The notes under the pieces: model-generated
The model's input: the letters and a program-made list of their open reading frames with translations, nothing else
Told to the model about the DNA's origin: nothing
Databases searched by the model: none
Shown here: positions 7,878-15,332 of the stretch, in pieces
How the letters are laid out: every line of letters begins with the position of its first letter
Numbering within the stretch: position 1 is the first letter of the stretch
Origin: Streptomyces sp. NRRL B-1140
GTDB lineage: Bacteria > Actinomycetota > Actinomycetes > Streptomycetales > Streptomycetaceae
Assembly: GCF_001280065.1 (NCBI RefSeq)
Contig: NZ_LGEA01000114.1
Span: 186,001 to 250,000 of the forward strand
DNA length: 64,000 bases
Direction of reading: 5' to 3'
Position numbers and translations under genes: made by a program

Positions 7878-8064
7878 CCGGCCCATCGAGCCCCGCCGCG
7901 TCACCGTCCAGCGCAAGGGCCCTCTGTTGATGGAGGGACCGGTGGAGGTGGAGCTGGAGGACGGCTCCGTGGTCACCTCCGACCGCTTCCGCGTGGCCCT
8001 GTGCACGTGCCGCCGCAGCCGCCGCTACCCGTGGTGCGACACCAGCCACCGCGACCGGGCCTGA
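7858..8064 (+). CDS. CDGSH-type 2Fe-2S protein
   Basis: This 68-residue protein carries one CDGSH iron-sulfur motif, CTCRRSRRYPWCDTSH (residues 49-64). It has the three Cys and one His in C-x-C-x8-C-x3-H spacing that bind a redox-active 2Fe-2S cluster. There is a single motif and no membrane anchor, as in bacterial stand-alone CDGSH proteins. It overlaps the methyltransferase gene and ends the cassette before a strong hairpin terminator. It is likely an electron or cluster-transfer protein; a link to the upstream iron-containing redox enzyme is inferred from gene order. Confidence 0.9.
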   Translation: MPNSPSDRPIEPRRVTVQRKGPLLMEGPVEVELEDGSVVTSDRFRVALCTCRRSRRYPWCDTSHRDRA

Positions 8065-8102
8065 GAGCAAGGACCTCCAAGGCCGCGGGACAGCGAACGG
8101 CC

Positions 8103-8141
8103 GAGGGCCGGCGGGCAGCCCCACACTGCCCGCCGGCCCTC
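8103..8141 (+). terminator. Terminator hairpin after the CDGSH gene
   Basis: GAGGGCCGGCGGGCAG (8103-8118) pairs perfectly with 8126-8141 around the 7-nt loop CCCCACA. It terminates the cassette and may also serve the convergent inhibitor gene. The loop and the first seven pairs recur at 58826. Confidence 0.75.
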
Positions 8142-8244
8142 TTGTGCGAGATCGCGACTCCTCGTGACAACGGCCCGGCTCCCCAGCCACGGCCCGCTGT
8201 GCTTCACGGTTCCAGCGCGATCCCGGTCTGTGGGCTCAGCCCTC

Positions 8245-8679
8245 TCAGAAGGAGAAGACGCCCGTCCCGTAGGCGTTCTTCATGCAGTCGTTGGAGAAGG
8301 TGCGCTCGTAGGAGACGCGCTTGCCCTGCCACACGCCGTCGACGGTGACGACGACGGGGTCGTACTGCTTGGTGCACATCACGCCGTCCTTCGCGGTCAG
8401 GGCGTCGAAGTCGCCGCCCACACCGCGCAGTTCCGCGCAGGCCGCCCCGGCCGCCGGGTGCGTGCCGGCCGCCTTCGGGGCGCAGGTCAGGGTGACCGCG
8501 CGTTCCGGAGTCGCTGCGATCGCGCTCTCACCGTGGCCCACCGTGAGGACGAGGGCCGACGGGGCGTAGAGCGCGGTGGGGGCCTGACCCGGAGAGGCGA
8601 GCGCGGCCCCGGAGAGGGGTCCGCAGACGGCGGTGGCCGTCATGCCGATGGTCGTGGCCCAGCGCGCGGTGGTCCGCAT
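8245..8679 (-). CDS. SSI-family secreted protease inhibitor, Lys at P1
   Basis: This 144-residue precursor has a Sec signal peptide (about residues 1-31, cleavage near ALA-SPG) and a Streptomyces subtilisin inhibitor domain with four cysteines. The reactive loop reads C-T-K-Q-Y-D-P at residues 102-108, and the following [18 protein letters not shown] is nearly family consensus. The P1 residue is Lys104 where SSI itself has Met, which predicts trypsin/plasmin-type specificity as in plasminostreptin. The second ATG is chosen because GGAAGG lies 9 nt before it. In Streptomyces these inhibitors are secreted during development and commonly depend on AdpA; a candidate AdpA site lies upstream. Confidence 0.93.
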   Translation of the reverse strand: MRTTARWATTIGMTATAVCGPLSGAALASPGQAPTALYAPSALVLTVGHGESAIAATPERAVTLTCAPKAAGTHPAAGAACAELRGVGGDFDALTAKDGVMCTKQYDPVVVTVDGVWQGKRVSYERTFSNDCMKNAYGTGVFSF

Positions 8680-9006
8680 TGTGTGCATCCTTCCGCATCG
8701 ATTACAGGGGGTGCCGTCCCGTGCTCGGTCGGTGCCCGGAGCGGCGAGCGCGAGTCTGCCGAGTCCGCCGCGGAAACACACATCGACCCCACAGGTTTCA
8801 GTAACCTTGCGTATTGAATCAGTGGCTCGAAGTTACGGAGTTCATGCGGGTGGAGCCCGTAACCGCGCGGGTTCCCGGGGGTGCGAAGCGGCCAGATGGC
8901 CGATTTCCAGGTGTTCGTTAATAGGCCTGAAACATTCCGATTCTGCTCTGGGCCGACTCCTTCGTGACCCCTTGTGTTCATGGACCGGCCGAGTAATCGT
9001 CATTAC
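8680..9006. other. 327-bp AT-richer divergent intergenic region
   Basis: This gap between the inhibitor gene and the gene at 9007 is noticeably richer in A/T than its surroundings (about 8800-8840 and 8900-8960). It should contain both divergent promoters. I could not assign -35/-10 boxes with confidence. An AdpA-like site is at 8897. Confidence 0.5.
8897..8906 (+). promoter_or_regulatory. AdpA-like binding site candidate
   Basis: TGGCCGATTT matches 9 of 10 positions of the AdpA consensus TGGCSNGWWY. It lies 218 bp upstream of the inhibitor start and 101 bp upstream of the divergent gene. Degenerate 10-mers arise by chance, so this is only suggestive. Confidence 0.3.
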
Positions 9007-9564
9007 ATGATTACGAATGAGCAGCGAGAGAAGCTTCGCGGCTGGTTCGCCGGTCGCCTGCCCGATGACCTCTTCGAAGAACTGACCGAGATCACGGTCG
9101 ACCGCGAGGAGATCACCGTCATCGGCCGCATCCCCGCACCGCGGCTGGCCGGGGACGCCCCGGCCGGCGAACGGGACGCGGCCCTGGAGAGCCGGACGCA
9201 GGAGTTCCGGGAGCGCACCCGCGAGGACCGGATGGCCGTGGCCCGGGAGGCCGAGCACCGGTTCGGCCGCAAAGTGTCCTGGGGCGTGGAGTGCGGCGGA
9301 CGGCGCACGCTCTTCACGCACGTCGCCGCGCCGGTCATGACGCGGCTGCGGCAGCCGGAACGCCAGGTACTCGACACCCTGATCGCCGGCGGCGTCGCCC
9401 GCAGCCGCAGCGACGCGCTGGCCTGGTGCGTGCGCCTGGTGCAGCGGCACACGGACGACTGGCTCGCCGAGTTGCGCGACTCGCTCGAACACGTGCAGCG
9501 CGTCCGGGCTCAGGGCCCGGACGCCGAGCCGGCCCCCGCACCGCACGCGGACGAGGCGGAGTGA
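9007..9564 (+). CDS. Conserved protein of unknown function
   Basis: This 185-residue soluble protein (MITNEQREKLRGWF start) was not matched to a named domain. The N-terminal half is acidic and helical; the middle has RFGRKVSWGVECGG and a conserved-looking APVMTRLRQPERQVLDTL. It has no signal peptide or TM helix. The ATG at 9007 is preferred over a GTG at 8974 because the extra residues look like non-coding upstream sequence, but no good ribosome site precedes either. The helical region with RSRSDALAWCVRLV could be a ribbon-helix-helix-like element. Confidence 0.65.
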   Translation: MITNEQREKLRGWFAGRLPDDLFEELTEITVDREEITVIGRIPAPRLAGDAPAGERDAALESRTQEFRERTREDRMAVAREAEHRFGRKVSWGVECGGRRTLFTHVAAPVMTRLRQPERQVLDTLIAGGVARSRSDALAWCVRLVQRHTDDWLAELRDSLEHVQRVRAQGPDAEPAPAPHADEAE

Positions 9565-9597
9565 GCCGCTGTCAGCCCCCTCGGCTACGTTCCCTGC

Positions 9598-10293
9598 ATG
9601 ACCGACTTCGTACTGGTGGCAGGGGCATGGCTCGGGGCGTGGGCATGGGACGAGGTGGTCGCGGAGCTGCGCGGCGCCGGGCATGACGTCCACGCGCTGA
9701 CGCTGTCGGGCCTCGCCGAGAGACGTGACACACGGCCGGCCGGGCAGCAGACGCACGTCCGGGACATCGTCGAGGAGGTGGAGCGGCTCGATCTGCGGGA
9801 CGTCGTCCTGGTCGGGCACAGCTACGCGGGCGTCCCGGTCGGGCAGGCCGCCGAGCGGATCCGCGGCCGACTGCGGCGCGTGGTGTTCGTCGACGCGAAC
9901 GTGCCGGTGGACGGGGAGTCGTTCCTGTCGGGCTGGCCCAGCGAGCACGTACGGCGGACGATCGACGCACAGGGCGGGTACTGGCCGCCGCTGGAGCCCG
10001 AGGAGTACGCGGGGCAGGGTCTGACGGACGAGCAGATCGCCCGGATCGTGGGAGCGACCCCGCACCCGGGCATCACCCTCACCGAACCGGCCGTCCTCGA
10101 ACGCCCCTTGAACGAGCTGCCGGCGACGTACGTGAAGTGCCTCCTGGACGGCGACGAACCGATGCCGGCGGTGGCCACGCTGCTCGGGAGTGACAGCTGG
10201 GAGCTGGTGACGCTGGACACCGGCCACTGGCCGATGTTCTCGCAGCCGAGCGCCCTGGCCCGGGTGCTGCGCGAGGCGGCGGCCCGCCCCTGA
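9598..10293 (+). CDS. Alpha/beta-hydrolase, methylesterase/hydroxynitrile-lyase-like group
   Basis: This 231-residue protein has the nucleophile elbow GHSYAG (about residues 72-77) and a catalytic His in DTGHWPM near the C-terminus. Its start, FVLVAGAWLGAWAW, aligns with the plant methylesterase/hydroxynitrile lyase group, where the usual motif is HGAW. Here the oxyanion-hole His is replaced by Ala, an odd change that may alter activity. The substrate is unknown. Confidence 0.85.
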   Translation: MTDFVLVAGAWLGAWAWDEVVAELRGAGHDVHALTLSGLAERRDTRPAGQQTHVRDIVEEVERLDLRDVVLVGHSYAGVPVGQAAERIRGRLRRVVFVDANVPVDGESFLSGWPSEHVRRTIDAQGGYWPPLEPEEYAGQGLTDEQIARIVGATPHPGITLTEPAVLERPLNELPATYVKCLLDGDEPMPAVATLLGSDSWELVTLDTGHWPMFSQPSALARVLREAAARP

Positions 10294-10369
10294 TCCGCCG
10301 GGCCGCGTACCGCTCGGTATCGTCGCCCGAACGGCGGTCTCGACGAGGAGACGAGAGGCGGGGCGTACG

Positions 10370-11539
10370 GTGGGCAAGCACTGGGCGGACTTCCAGTACG
10401 AGATCTATCTGAACGGGATGACGGGCGCCGTACCGCGGCTGCCCACCGATCTGACCCGGCTGGAGGAGCTCACCGAGCAGCGGCTCGGGCCCGGCCCCGT
10501 CGGCTATGTGGCGGGCAGCGCGGGCGACGGCAGTACGGCCCGCGCCAACCGGGCGGCCCTGGAGCGCCGCCGGATCGTGCCGCGCATGCTGCGGGACGTG
10601 CACGAGCGGGACCTGTCGGTCGAGGTACTGGGGCGCGCCCTCCCGGCTCCGCTCGCCCTGGCCCCGGTCGGCGTGCTGTCGATCATGCACCCGGACGCCG
10701 AGTCCGCCGCGGCCCGGGCCGCCGCCGCGCAGGGCGTGCCGTTCATACTGTCGTCGGCGTCCAGCACGCCCATGGAGCAGGTCGCCGAGGCGATGGGCGG
10801 CGCCGAGCGCTGGTTCCAGCTGTACTGGCCGAAGGACCCGGAGGTGGCCCGCAGCTTCCTGAACCGGGCCAAGGCGGCCGGGTTCACCGCCCTGGTCGTC
10901 ACCCTGGACACGCCGCTGCTGTCATGGCGGCCGCGCGATCTCGACCAGGCCTATCTGCCGTTCCTGCACGGTGTGGGCACCGCCAACTACTTCTCGGACC
11001 CGGCGTTCCGGGCGGGCCTGGCCAAGCCGGTGCACGAGGATCCGAACGCGGCGGTGATGCACTTCGTCGGGATGTTCTCCGACCCGGCCAAGAGCTGGCC
11101 GGACCTGGCGTTCCTGCGGGAGCACTGGGACGGCCCGATCGTCCTCAAGGGCGTCCTGCACCCGGACGACGCGCGTCTGGCCGCCGACGCCGGCATGGAC
11201 GGTGTGGTCGTCTCCAACCACGGCGGCCGTCAGGTGGCCGGGGCCGTCGCGGCGGCCGACGCGCTCCCCCGCGTGGCCGAGGCCGTGGGCGACCGGCTCA
11301 CCGTCCTCTTCGACAGCGGCGTCCGCACCGGCGACGACATCTTCAAGGCCCTCGCCCTCGGCGCCCGCGCGGTCCTCGTCGGCCGCCCGTACGTCTACGG
11401 CCTCGGCCTCGACGGCCGGTCCGGTGTCGAGCACGTCGTACGCTGCCTGCTCGCCGAACTCGACCTGACGCTCGCCCTGTCGGGCCATGCGACGCCGGGC
11501 ACGATCGGCCCGGCCGACCTCGTCGAGGATCCGGCGTGA
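10370..11539 (+). CDS. FMN-dependent alpha-hydroxy-acid oxidase, lactate 2-monooxygenase-like
   Basis: This 389-residue TIM-barrel flavoenzyme has the active-site signature SNHGGRQ (about residues 282-288, His as general base). Other barrel elements are LALAPVG, LVVTLDTP, GPIVLKG and LFDSGVRTGDD with ARAVLVGRP. The length and the N-terminus YQ.EIYLNG fit lactate 2-monooxygenase rather than glycolate oxidase. It would oxidise L-lactate or a related 2-hydroxy acid in the cytoplasm. The GTG at 10370 follows the purine-rich GAGACGAGAGGCGGGG. It is followed by a perfect hairpin. Confidence 0.87.
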   Translation: MGKHWADFQYEIYLNGMTGAVPRLPTDLTRLEELTEQRLGPGPVGYVAGSAGDGSTARANRAALERRRIVPRMLRDVHERDLSVEVLGRALPAPLALAPVGVLSIMHPDAESAAARAAAAQGVPFILSSASSTPMEQVAEAMGGAERWFQLYWPKDPEVARSFLNRAKAAGFTALVVTLDTPLLSWRPRDLDQAYLPFLHGVGTANYFSDPAFRAGLAKPVHEDPNAAVMHFVGMFSDPAKSWPDLAFLREHWDGPIVLKGVLHPDDARLAADAGMDGVVVSNHGGRQVAGAVAAADALPRVAEAVGDRLTVLFDSGVRTGDDIFKALALGARAVLVGRPYVYGLGLDGRSGVEHVVRCLLAELDLTLALSGHATPGTIGPADLVEDPA

Positions 11540-11545
11540 GGGGCG

Positions 11546-11573
11546 GGCTGTGCGGCGCGTCCGCCGCACAGCC
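11546..11573. terminator. Bidirectional terminator hairpin
   Basis: GGCTGTGCGGCG (11546-11557) pairs perfectly with 11562-11573 around the loop CGTC. It lies between convergent genes and can serve both. Confidence 0.7.
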
Positions 11574-11597
11574 TTGCTTCGGGCACCGCGGCCTTGG

Positions 11598-13223
11598 TCA
11601 CGCGGTCCGGCCGTCGGTCAGGGCCACCCGGCGGGCCGCCGGAGCGCCCTGTTCCTCGATCGACAGGGAACCGGACGTCGTCGGCAGGGGCTCGGCCTGC
11701 CACCGCTGGGCGTCGGAGGAGCGGTCGCGGACCTTGACGACGATGTCGGCGTCCGGGTCGTCGCCGGCCGGGGCGAGGGCCAGTCGCTCGTCCCAGCGGG
11801 GCAGCAACTCGCCCTGCACGGTGAGGTCGTAGCGCACGTCCTCGCCCCGCTCGGCATCCTCGTCGGCGCAGGTGCCGAGGACGACGACGCCGGCGTCCTT
11901 GTGGGAGTCCAGGCACAGCCCGGGGTCGGCGACGCTGCGCAGCAGCCCGTCGTCCTCGTAGGTCCACTGCTGGGTCCACACCGTGGAGCAGTCCGCCAGT
12001 TTCGTACCCGAACCCTCCTTCGGCAGGCCGCGGATGTCGAGGCACAGATTCGCACCGGCGTTGCGCAGGCGCGTCACCCCCTGGGCCGCGGGGAGCCCGG
12101 CCTTGCCGGGTGGCGTGACCGATGAGGGCACCTTGCCGCCTGCGGCACTGTCGGAGCCGGCCGGGTCGGCCTCCCCGCCGTCGTAGGACGACGCGCTGAT
12201 GATGAGAACCGTCGCCAGCACCCCGGCCGATACGGCGCCGACACCCGAGAGCAGTGCCCGCGAGGAGCGCAGCGCCTCCGGAACCCCTCGGGCGGGCACC
12301 GGGAGCCGGGACAGCAGCCCGGGGCGCCCGCCGCCCCGCCGCCCGCCGCCGCGCCGGTTCGTACGAGCGCCCCGCGTGCCCTGCGAGGCACGTCCCGGGC
12401 GTGAGTCGAGGTAGCGGCGGGCACCCCAGCCGAGCACCGCCTCGGCGATCAAAGGCCCGAGCGGGCCCTCGAAATGGCTCAGTTGTTCCGCGGCGTTCCG
12501 GCAGTAGCGGCACTCGTCCAGGTGCTGCTGGACGTCCGGCAGCAGTGCGCCGCCCCGGCGGATCGGGACGTCGAGGAGGCGGTTGTAGAACCGGCAATCA
12601 TGGGTCGGTGCGAGTTCGCGATGGGCTTGTACACAGCCTCGGCGGAATGTGTCCCGGGCCTGTTCGAGGGCCGCAGCCGCGATGTCGGTGTCCATGCCGA
12701 GCAGTCCGGCCGGGACGCTTAAAGGATCTGCCTCGACCTCGACGTGCCAGAGCAAACAGCGCGCGTCCGCGGGAAGTGCCTGGAATGCCCGCTCCGCCAG
12801 GGTGCGATTTTCGGGCGTCATGGACGTGGCCGCGCGCAGCCCGCGTCCTCCGGCCGGTTTCTGCAAGGCGGGCAGAACGGCTGTTATTCGATCGTCGGCG
12901 GACCACTCTCGGATCGTGTCGCGCACGGTCACCAGCAGGGCCGGGCGCAGCGCGACGGCGGACTCGCCGAATGCGAGGCGGTTGAGGGTCCGGTGGAAGG
13001 CGGTCCCGGTCACCATCGCGGCGACCTGCGCCGACGAGGCGAGACAGATGACCGCGTAGTCGTGCACCGGCTGGTGGTGCCGCGCCATCAGCAGCGCCAC
13101 GGAGTGGGCGGCGACCTCGCCCTCCGGACTGCCTCTCAGCGGGGCGGCGAGTGATTCATCGGATTCCCCCGGATCCCCGCCGGGCGGGGGATAGGGAGGG
13201 CGAGGGGGGTGGGGGGTGGGCAC
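11598..13223 (-). CDS. ECF-sigma-like / ZAS zinc finger / TM / ricin-lectin fusion protein
   Basis: This 541-residue protein fuses four modules. Residues about 42-105 resemble sigma region 2 (ARHHQPVHDYAV...AFHRTL...LLVTVRDTIREW). Residues about 140-200 resemble ECF region 4 (AFQALPADARCLLWHVEVE, then a helix-turn-helix). C210, H234, C238 and C241 form a ZAS-like finger (C-x23-H-x3-C-x2-C). A single TM lies near 323-345, and a ricin-type beta-trefoil with a QQW motif occupies about 385-535, presumably outside the cell. GTG 13223 is chosen because GGAAGGA stands 8-9 nt upstream. Leu168 is encoded by TTA (12720-12722), so translation should need the bldA tRNA. ECF proteins with fused ZAS/TM/extracellular domains (the ECF52/53 type) are known in actinobacteria; this one has a degenerate region 2. 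A paralogue is at 25737. Confidence 0.85.
   Translation of the reverse strand: MPTPHPPRPPYPPPGGDPGESDESLAAPLRGSPEGEVAAHSVALLMARHHQPVHDYAVICLASSAQVAAMVTGTAFHRTLNRLAFGESAVALRPALLVTVRDTIREWSADDRITAVLPALQKPAGGRGLRAATSMTPENRTLAERAFQALPADARCLLWHVEVEADPLSVPAGLLGMDTDIAAAALEQARDTFRRGCVQAHRELAPTHDCRFYNRLLDVPIRRGGALLPDVQQHLDECRYCRNAAEQLSHFEGPLGPLIAEAVLGWGARRYLDSRPGRASQGTRGARTNRRGGGRRGGGRPGLLSRLPVPARGVPEALRSSRALLSGVGAVSAGVLATVLIISASSYDGGEADPAGSDSAAGGKVPSSVTPPGKAGLPAAQGVTRLRNAGANLCLDIRGLPKEGSGTKLADCSTVWTQQWTYEDDGLLRSVADPGLCLDSHKDAGVVVLGTCADEDAERGEDVRYDLTVQGELLPRWDERLALAPAGDDPDADIVVKVRDRSSDAQRWQAEPLPTTSGSLSIEEQGAPAARRVALTDGRTA
12720..12722 (-). other. TTA leucine codon (bldA-dependent)
   Basis: Codon 168 of the sigma/ricin fusion gene is TTA, inside the region-4-like segment (D-P-L-S-V-P). 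In-frame TTA is very rare in Streptomyces, and I noticed no other in the genes of this window. Confidence 0.85.
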
Positions 13224-13553
13224 TGAGATGGTTCCTTCCCACGCATGTGACACACAGAAGTTCTGTCGCCGAAAAAGGAGGCCCGGTTGGTGCGTTCCTC
13301 TTTTGACACTGCGCGGGAGGTGAGAATTAACCGACGGCGAATCGGACGTGGTCCACAAATCACGTGCGACACCCGGCCTTTCCCCCCGCACGCGCGTTTC
13401 ACTCTTGCACAACCCCCACACGGCCAACAAGGCGCCCGGACAACATCCCCGCCATTGACAGAAAGTCAGAAACAGGGAACACATACGCGCGGATCGCACC
13501 CGTTTTCGACGTTTCCCTGCGGCCTGCGTGAATCGGGCACCCGGCCCGCTTCC
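13224..13553. other. 330-bp region upstream of the sigma/ricin gene
   Basis: This AT-richer stretch should hold the promoter of the minus-strand gene starting at 13223. It contains TTGACAGAAAGTCAG at 13455, a sequence repeated with two changes upstream of the paralogue. I see no coding region here; rightward it ends at the stop of the Doc-like gene. Confidence 0.55.
13455..13469. promoter_or_regulatory. Shared TGAC-N5-GTCA element upstream of the sigma/ricin gene
   Basis: TTGACAGAAAGTCAG contains an inverted repeat TGAC/GTCA with a 5-nt centre. Thirteen of 15 bases match the element at 28648 upstream of the paralogue. The distance to the GTG is about 230 bp. Confidence 0.4.
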
Positions 13554-13931
13554 TCATATCTGCCAGGAGCGCAGCCGGTCCGCCGCGCCGTAGACGTCGG
13601 TGGTGCCGGACAGCAGGTCGCGGGCGAGGTCGACCAGGGCGCCGTAGGGCGGGTCGATGCCGACGCCGCTGACGAACATGTACGCCACGGCGGTCGCGCA
13701 GGCGAAGCGGGCGTTGGCCGAGGGCAGCGGCCGGAGCAGGGTGATGGTGTGCAGCAGCGCGGCGGCCCGCCAGGCCGGGTCGGAGTTCACCCCGAGGCGC
13801 GGCGGGTCGACGCGATGGCGGGCGACGGCGGCGACCAGCGCGGAGAAGTCGTTGACGGTGGGCTGGTCGGGCAGCACCTCTTCGTGACGCTGAAGCAGCC
13901 AGGGCACGTCGATGTGGATCACAGGCGCCAT
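13554..13931 (-). CDS. Doc/Fic-family toxin-like protein with degenerate active site
   Basis: This 125-residue protein has the size and helical pattern of Doc (death on curing) proteins. The segment corresponding to the Fic motif HPFxxGNxR reads RPLPSANAR (about residues 67-75). The catalytic His is replaced by Arg and the first Gly by Ala, so nucleotide transfer is probably lost or altered. It starts 3 nt after the preceding gene and forms an operon with it. It is either a decayed toxin or a repurposed one. Confidence 0.7.
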   Translation of the reverse strand: MAPVIHIDVPWLLQRHEEVLPDQPTVNDFSALVAAVARHRVDPPRLGVNSDPAWRAAALLHTITLLRPLPSANARFACATAVAYMFVSGVGIDPPYGALVDLARDLLSGTTDVYGAADRLRSWQI

Positions 13932-13934
13932 GGG

Positions 13935-14180
13935 TCAGGCGGCCCGCCCTTCGCCCTTGGCGGGCGGTTCGTCGTCCGGGAACGCGGCGGCGAACTCGTC
14001 GGCGTGGGTGGCGAAGAACCGGCGGAAGGCCTCCGCGCCCTCCTGCAGGGCCCGGTGGCGGGCTATGTCGGCCGCGGCCGCCTCCCGCACGAGCGCCTTC
14101 ATGGACGTACCGCGCTCCTTGGCGATCTGCCTGAGGTCCTCAAGTTCGCGGTCACTGAACTCCACGTTGAGAGCTGGCAT
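13935..14180 (-). CDS. Ribbon-helix-helix-type antitoxin
   Basis: This 81-residue protein starts MPALNVEFSDRELEDLRQIA with a later helix GTSMKALVREA, typical of RHH (CopG/Arc-like) DNA-binding antitoxins. Its C-terminal tail is acidic and would neutralise the toxin. It is the first gene of the pair, directly behind a promoter that gives an almost leaderless mRNA. Such antitoxins usually repress their own promoter. Confidence 0.75.
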   Translation of the reverse strand: MPALNVEFSDRELEDLRQIAKERGTSMKALVREAAAADIARHRALQEGAEAFRRFFATHADEFAAAFPDDEPPAKGEGRAA

Positions 14181-14186
14181 GCCATC

Positions 14187-14215
14187 ACGGTACCGCTCGG
14201 GTACTGACTCGTAAA
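14187..14215 (-). promoter_or_regulatory. Promoter of the antitoxin-toxin operon
   Basis: On the minus strand TTTACG (14210-14215), 17 nt and TACCGT (14187-14192) precede the ATG by six bases, so the transcript is probably leaderless. GGTACC and GGGTAC half-sites within the spacer could be the autoregulatory operator. Confidence 0.45.
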
Positions 14216-14354
14216 TACCCCCAGGTCAGGATGGCTTTCAGGTGGTACCACGGGGAGGGTCGTCCTGAGATGTGGGTCACAGGAGACCGTCCGATGTCAC
14301 ATTCCGGGGCCGCGCCCGGCTCTCAGGGGTGAGACGTCCACGGGAGGCCCACGC

Positions 14355-15287
14355 ATGACCCAGTTCTCCGCACACCGCACCGGCTCGCCGCTCGACGCGG
14401 CGACCGGGATGTTCGTCGAGCATCGCGAGCTGCTGTTCGGCGTCGTCTACAACATCCTCGGCGGCGTCGCCGACACCGAGGACGTCCTGCAGGAGACCTG
14501 GCTGTCCTGGACGGCCCGCGGCGGGGGCGCCCCGCTGGCCGGCGTCGACAACCCGCGGGCCTATCTCGTCCGGGTGGCGGTCAACCACGCGCTGCGCCGC
14601 CGTGCCGTGATCAGCCGTCGGCAGGAAACGTACGTCGGACCGTGGCTGCCCGAGCCCCTGGTCGCCCCGGAGGAGAGCGAGACCGCCGAGACCCCCGCGC
14701 TGCGTTCGGAGTCGGTGTCACTGGCGATGCTGGTGGTCCTGGAGTCGCTGACACCGCTGGAGCGGGCCGTCTTCGTGCTGGGCGAGGTGTTCGGCTATCC
14801 GCACGCCGAGATCGCGGAGATCATCGACCGCTCCCCCGCCGCCGTACGCCAGTTGGCGCACCGGGCCCGGGAGCACGTGCACGCCCGGCGGCCCCGGTAC
14901 GAGGCTCATCCGCGGGTGCGGCGGGAGGCGACCGAGCGGTTCGTGCGGGCGGCGCTCGGCGGGGACATCGCCGAGCTGATGGAGGTGCTCGCGCCGGATG
15001 TCACCGCGTGGACCGACGCGGGCGGCAAGCGCAGGCGGGCCGGCCTGCGCCCGGTGCACGGCCGGGAGAAGGTGGCCCGTCTGCTCACCGCCGGACGGGG
15101 CGGCCCGGACCGCCCGGTCTGGCACTACCGACGCGTCAACGGCGACGATGCGGCGGTGCTGTTCGACGGTGACGCGCCGTTCGCCGTCCTGGTCCTGGAC
15201 CTCACACCGCAGGGCGACCGGGTGCGCGGGATCTACGTCGTGGCCAACCCCGACAAGCTCGCCCACCTGCCGAGGGCGGCCGAGTGA
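14355..15287 (+). CDS. ECF41/SigJ-type RNA polymerase sigma factor with SnoaL-like domain
   Basis: This 310-residue protein has sigma region 2 (GVADTEDVLQETWLSW, about residues 36-51), region 4 (LTPLERAVFVLGEVFGYPHAEIAEII, about 132-157) and a C-terminal SnoaL/NTF2-like domain. ECF41 signatures are present: the linker WLPEP (about residues 96-100), a DAGGK form of the DGGGK motif and NPDK near the end. In this group the fused domain modulates sigma activity and replaces a separate anti-sigma factor. A TGTCACA heptamer at 14295, like the known ECF41 -35, lies upstream, but I see no matching CGTC at 15-16 nt. Neighbouring hydrolase 15333 may be a target. Confidence 0.9.
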   Translation: MTQFSAHRTGSPLDAATGMFVEHRELLFGVVYNILGGVADTEDVLQETWLSWTARGGGAPLAGVDNPRAYLVRVAVNHALRRRAVISRRQETYVGPWLPEPLVAPEESETAETPALRSESVSLAMLVVLESLTPLERAVFVLGEVFGYPHAEIAEIIDRSPAAVRQLAHRAREHVHARRPRYEAHPRVRREATERFVRAALGGDIAELMEVLAPDVTAWTDAGGKRRRAGLRPVHGREKVARLLTAGRGGPDRPVWHYRRVNGDDAAVLFDGDAPFAVLVLDLTPQGDRVRGIYVVANPDKLAHLPRAAE

Positions 15288-15332
15288 CCCCCGGGCCCAC
15301 GATCGGGCGGGGCGACGGGACCGCGCCGCGGG

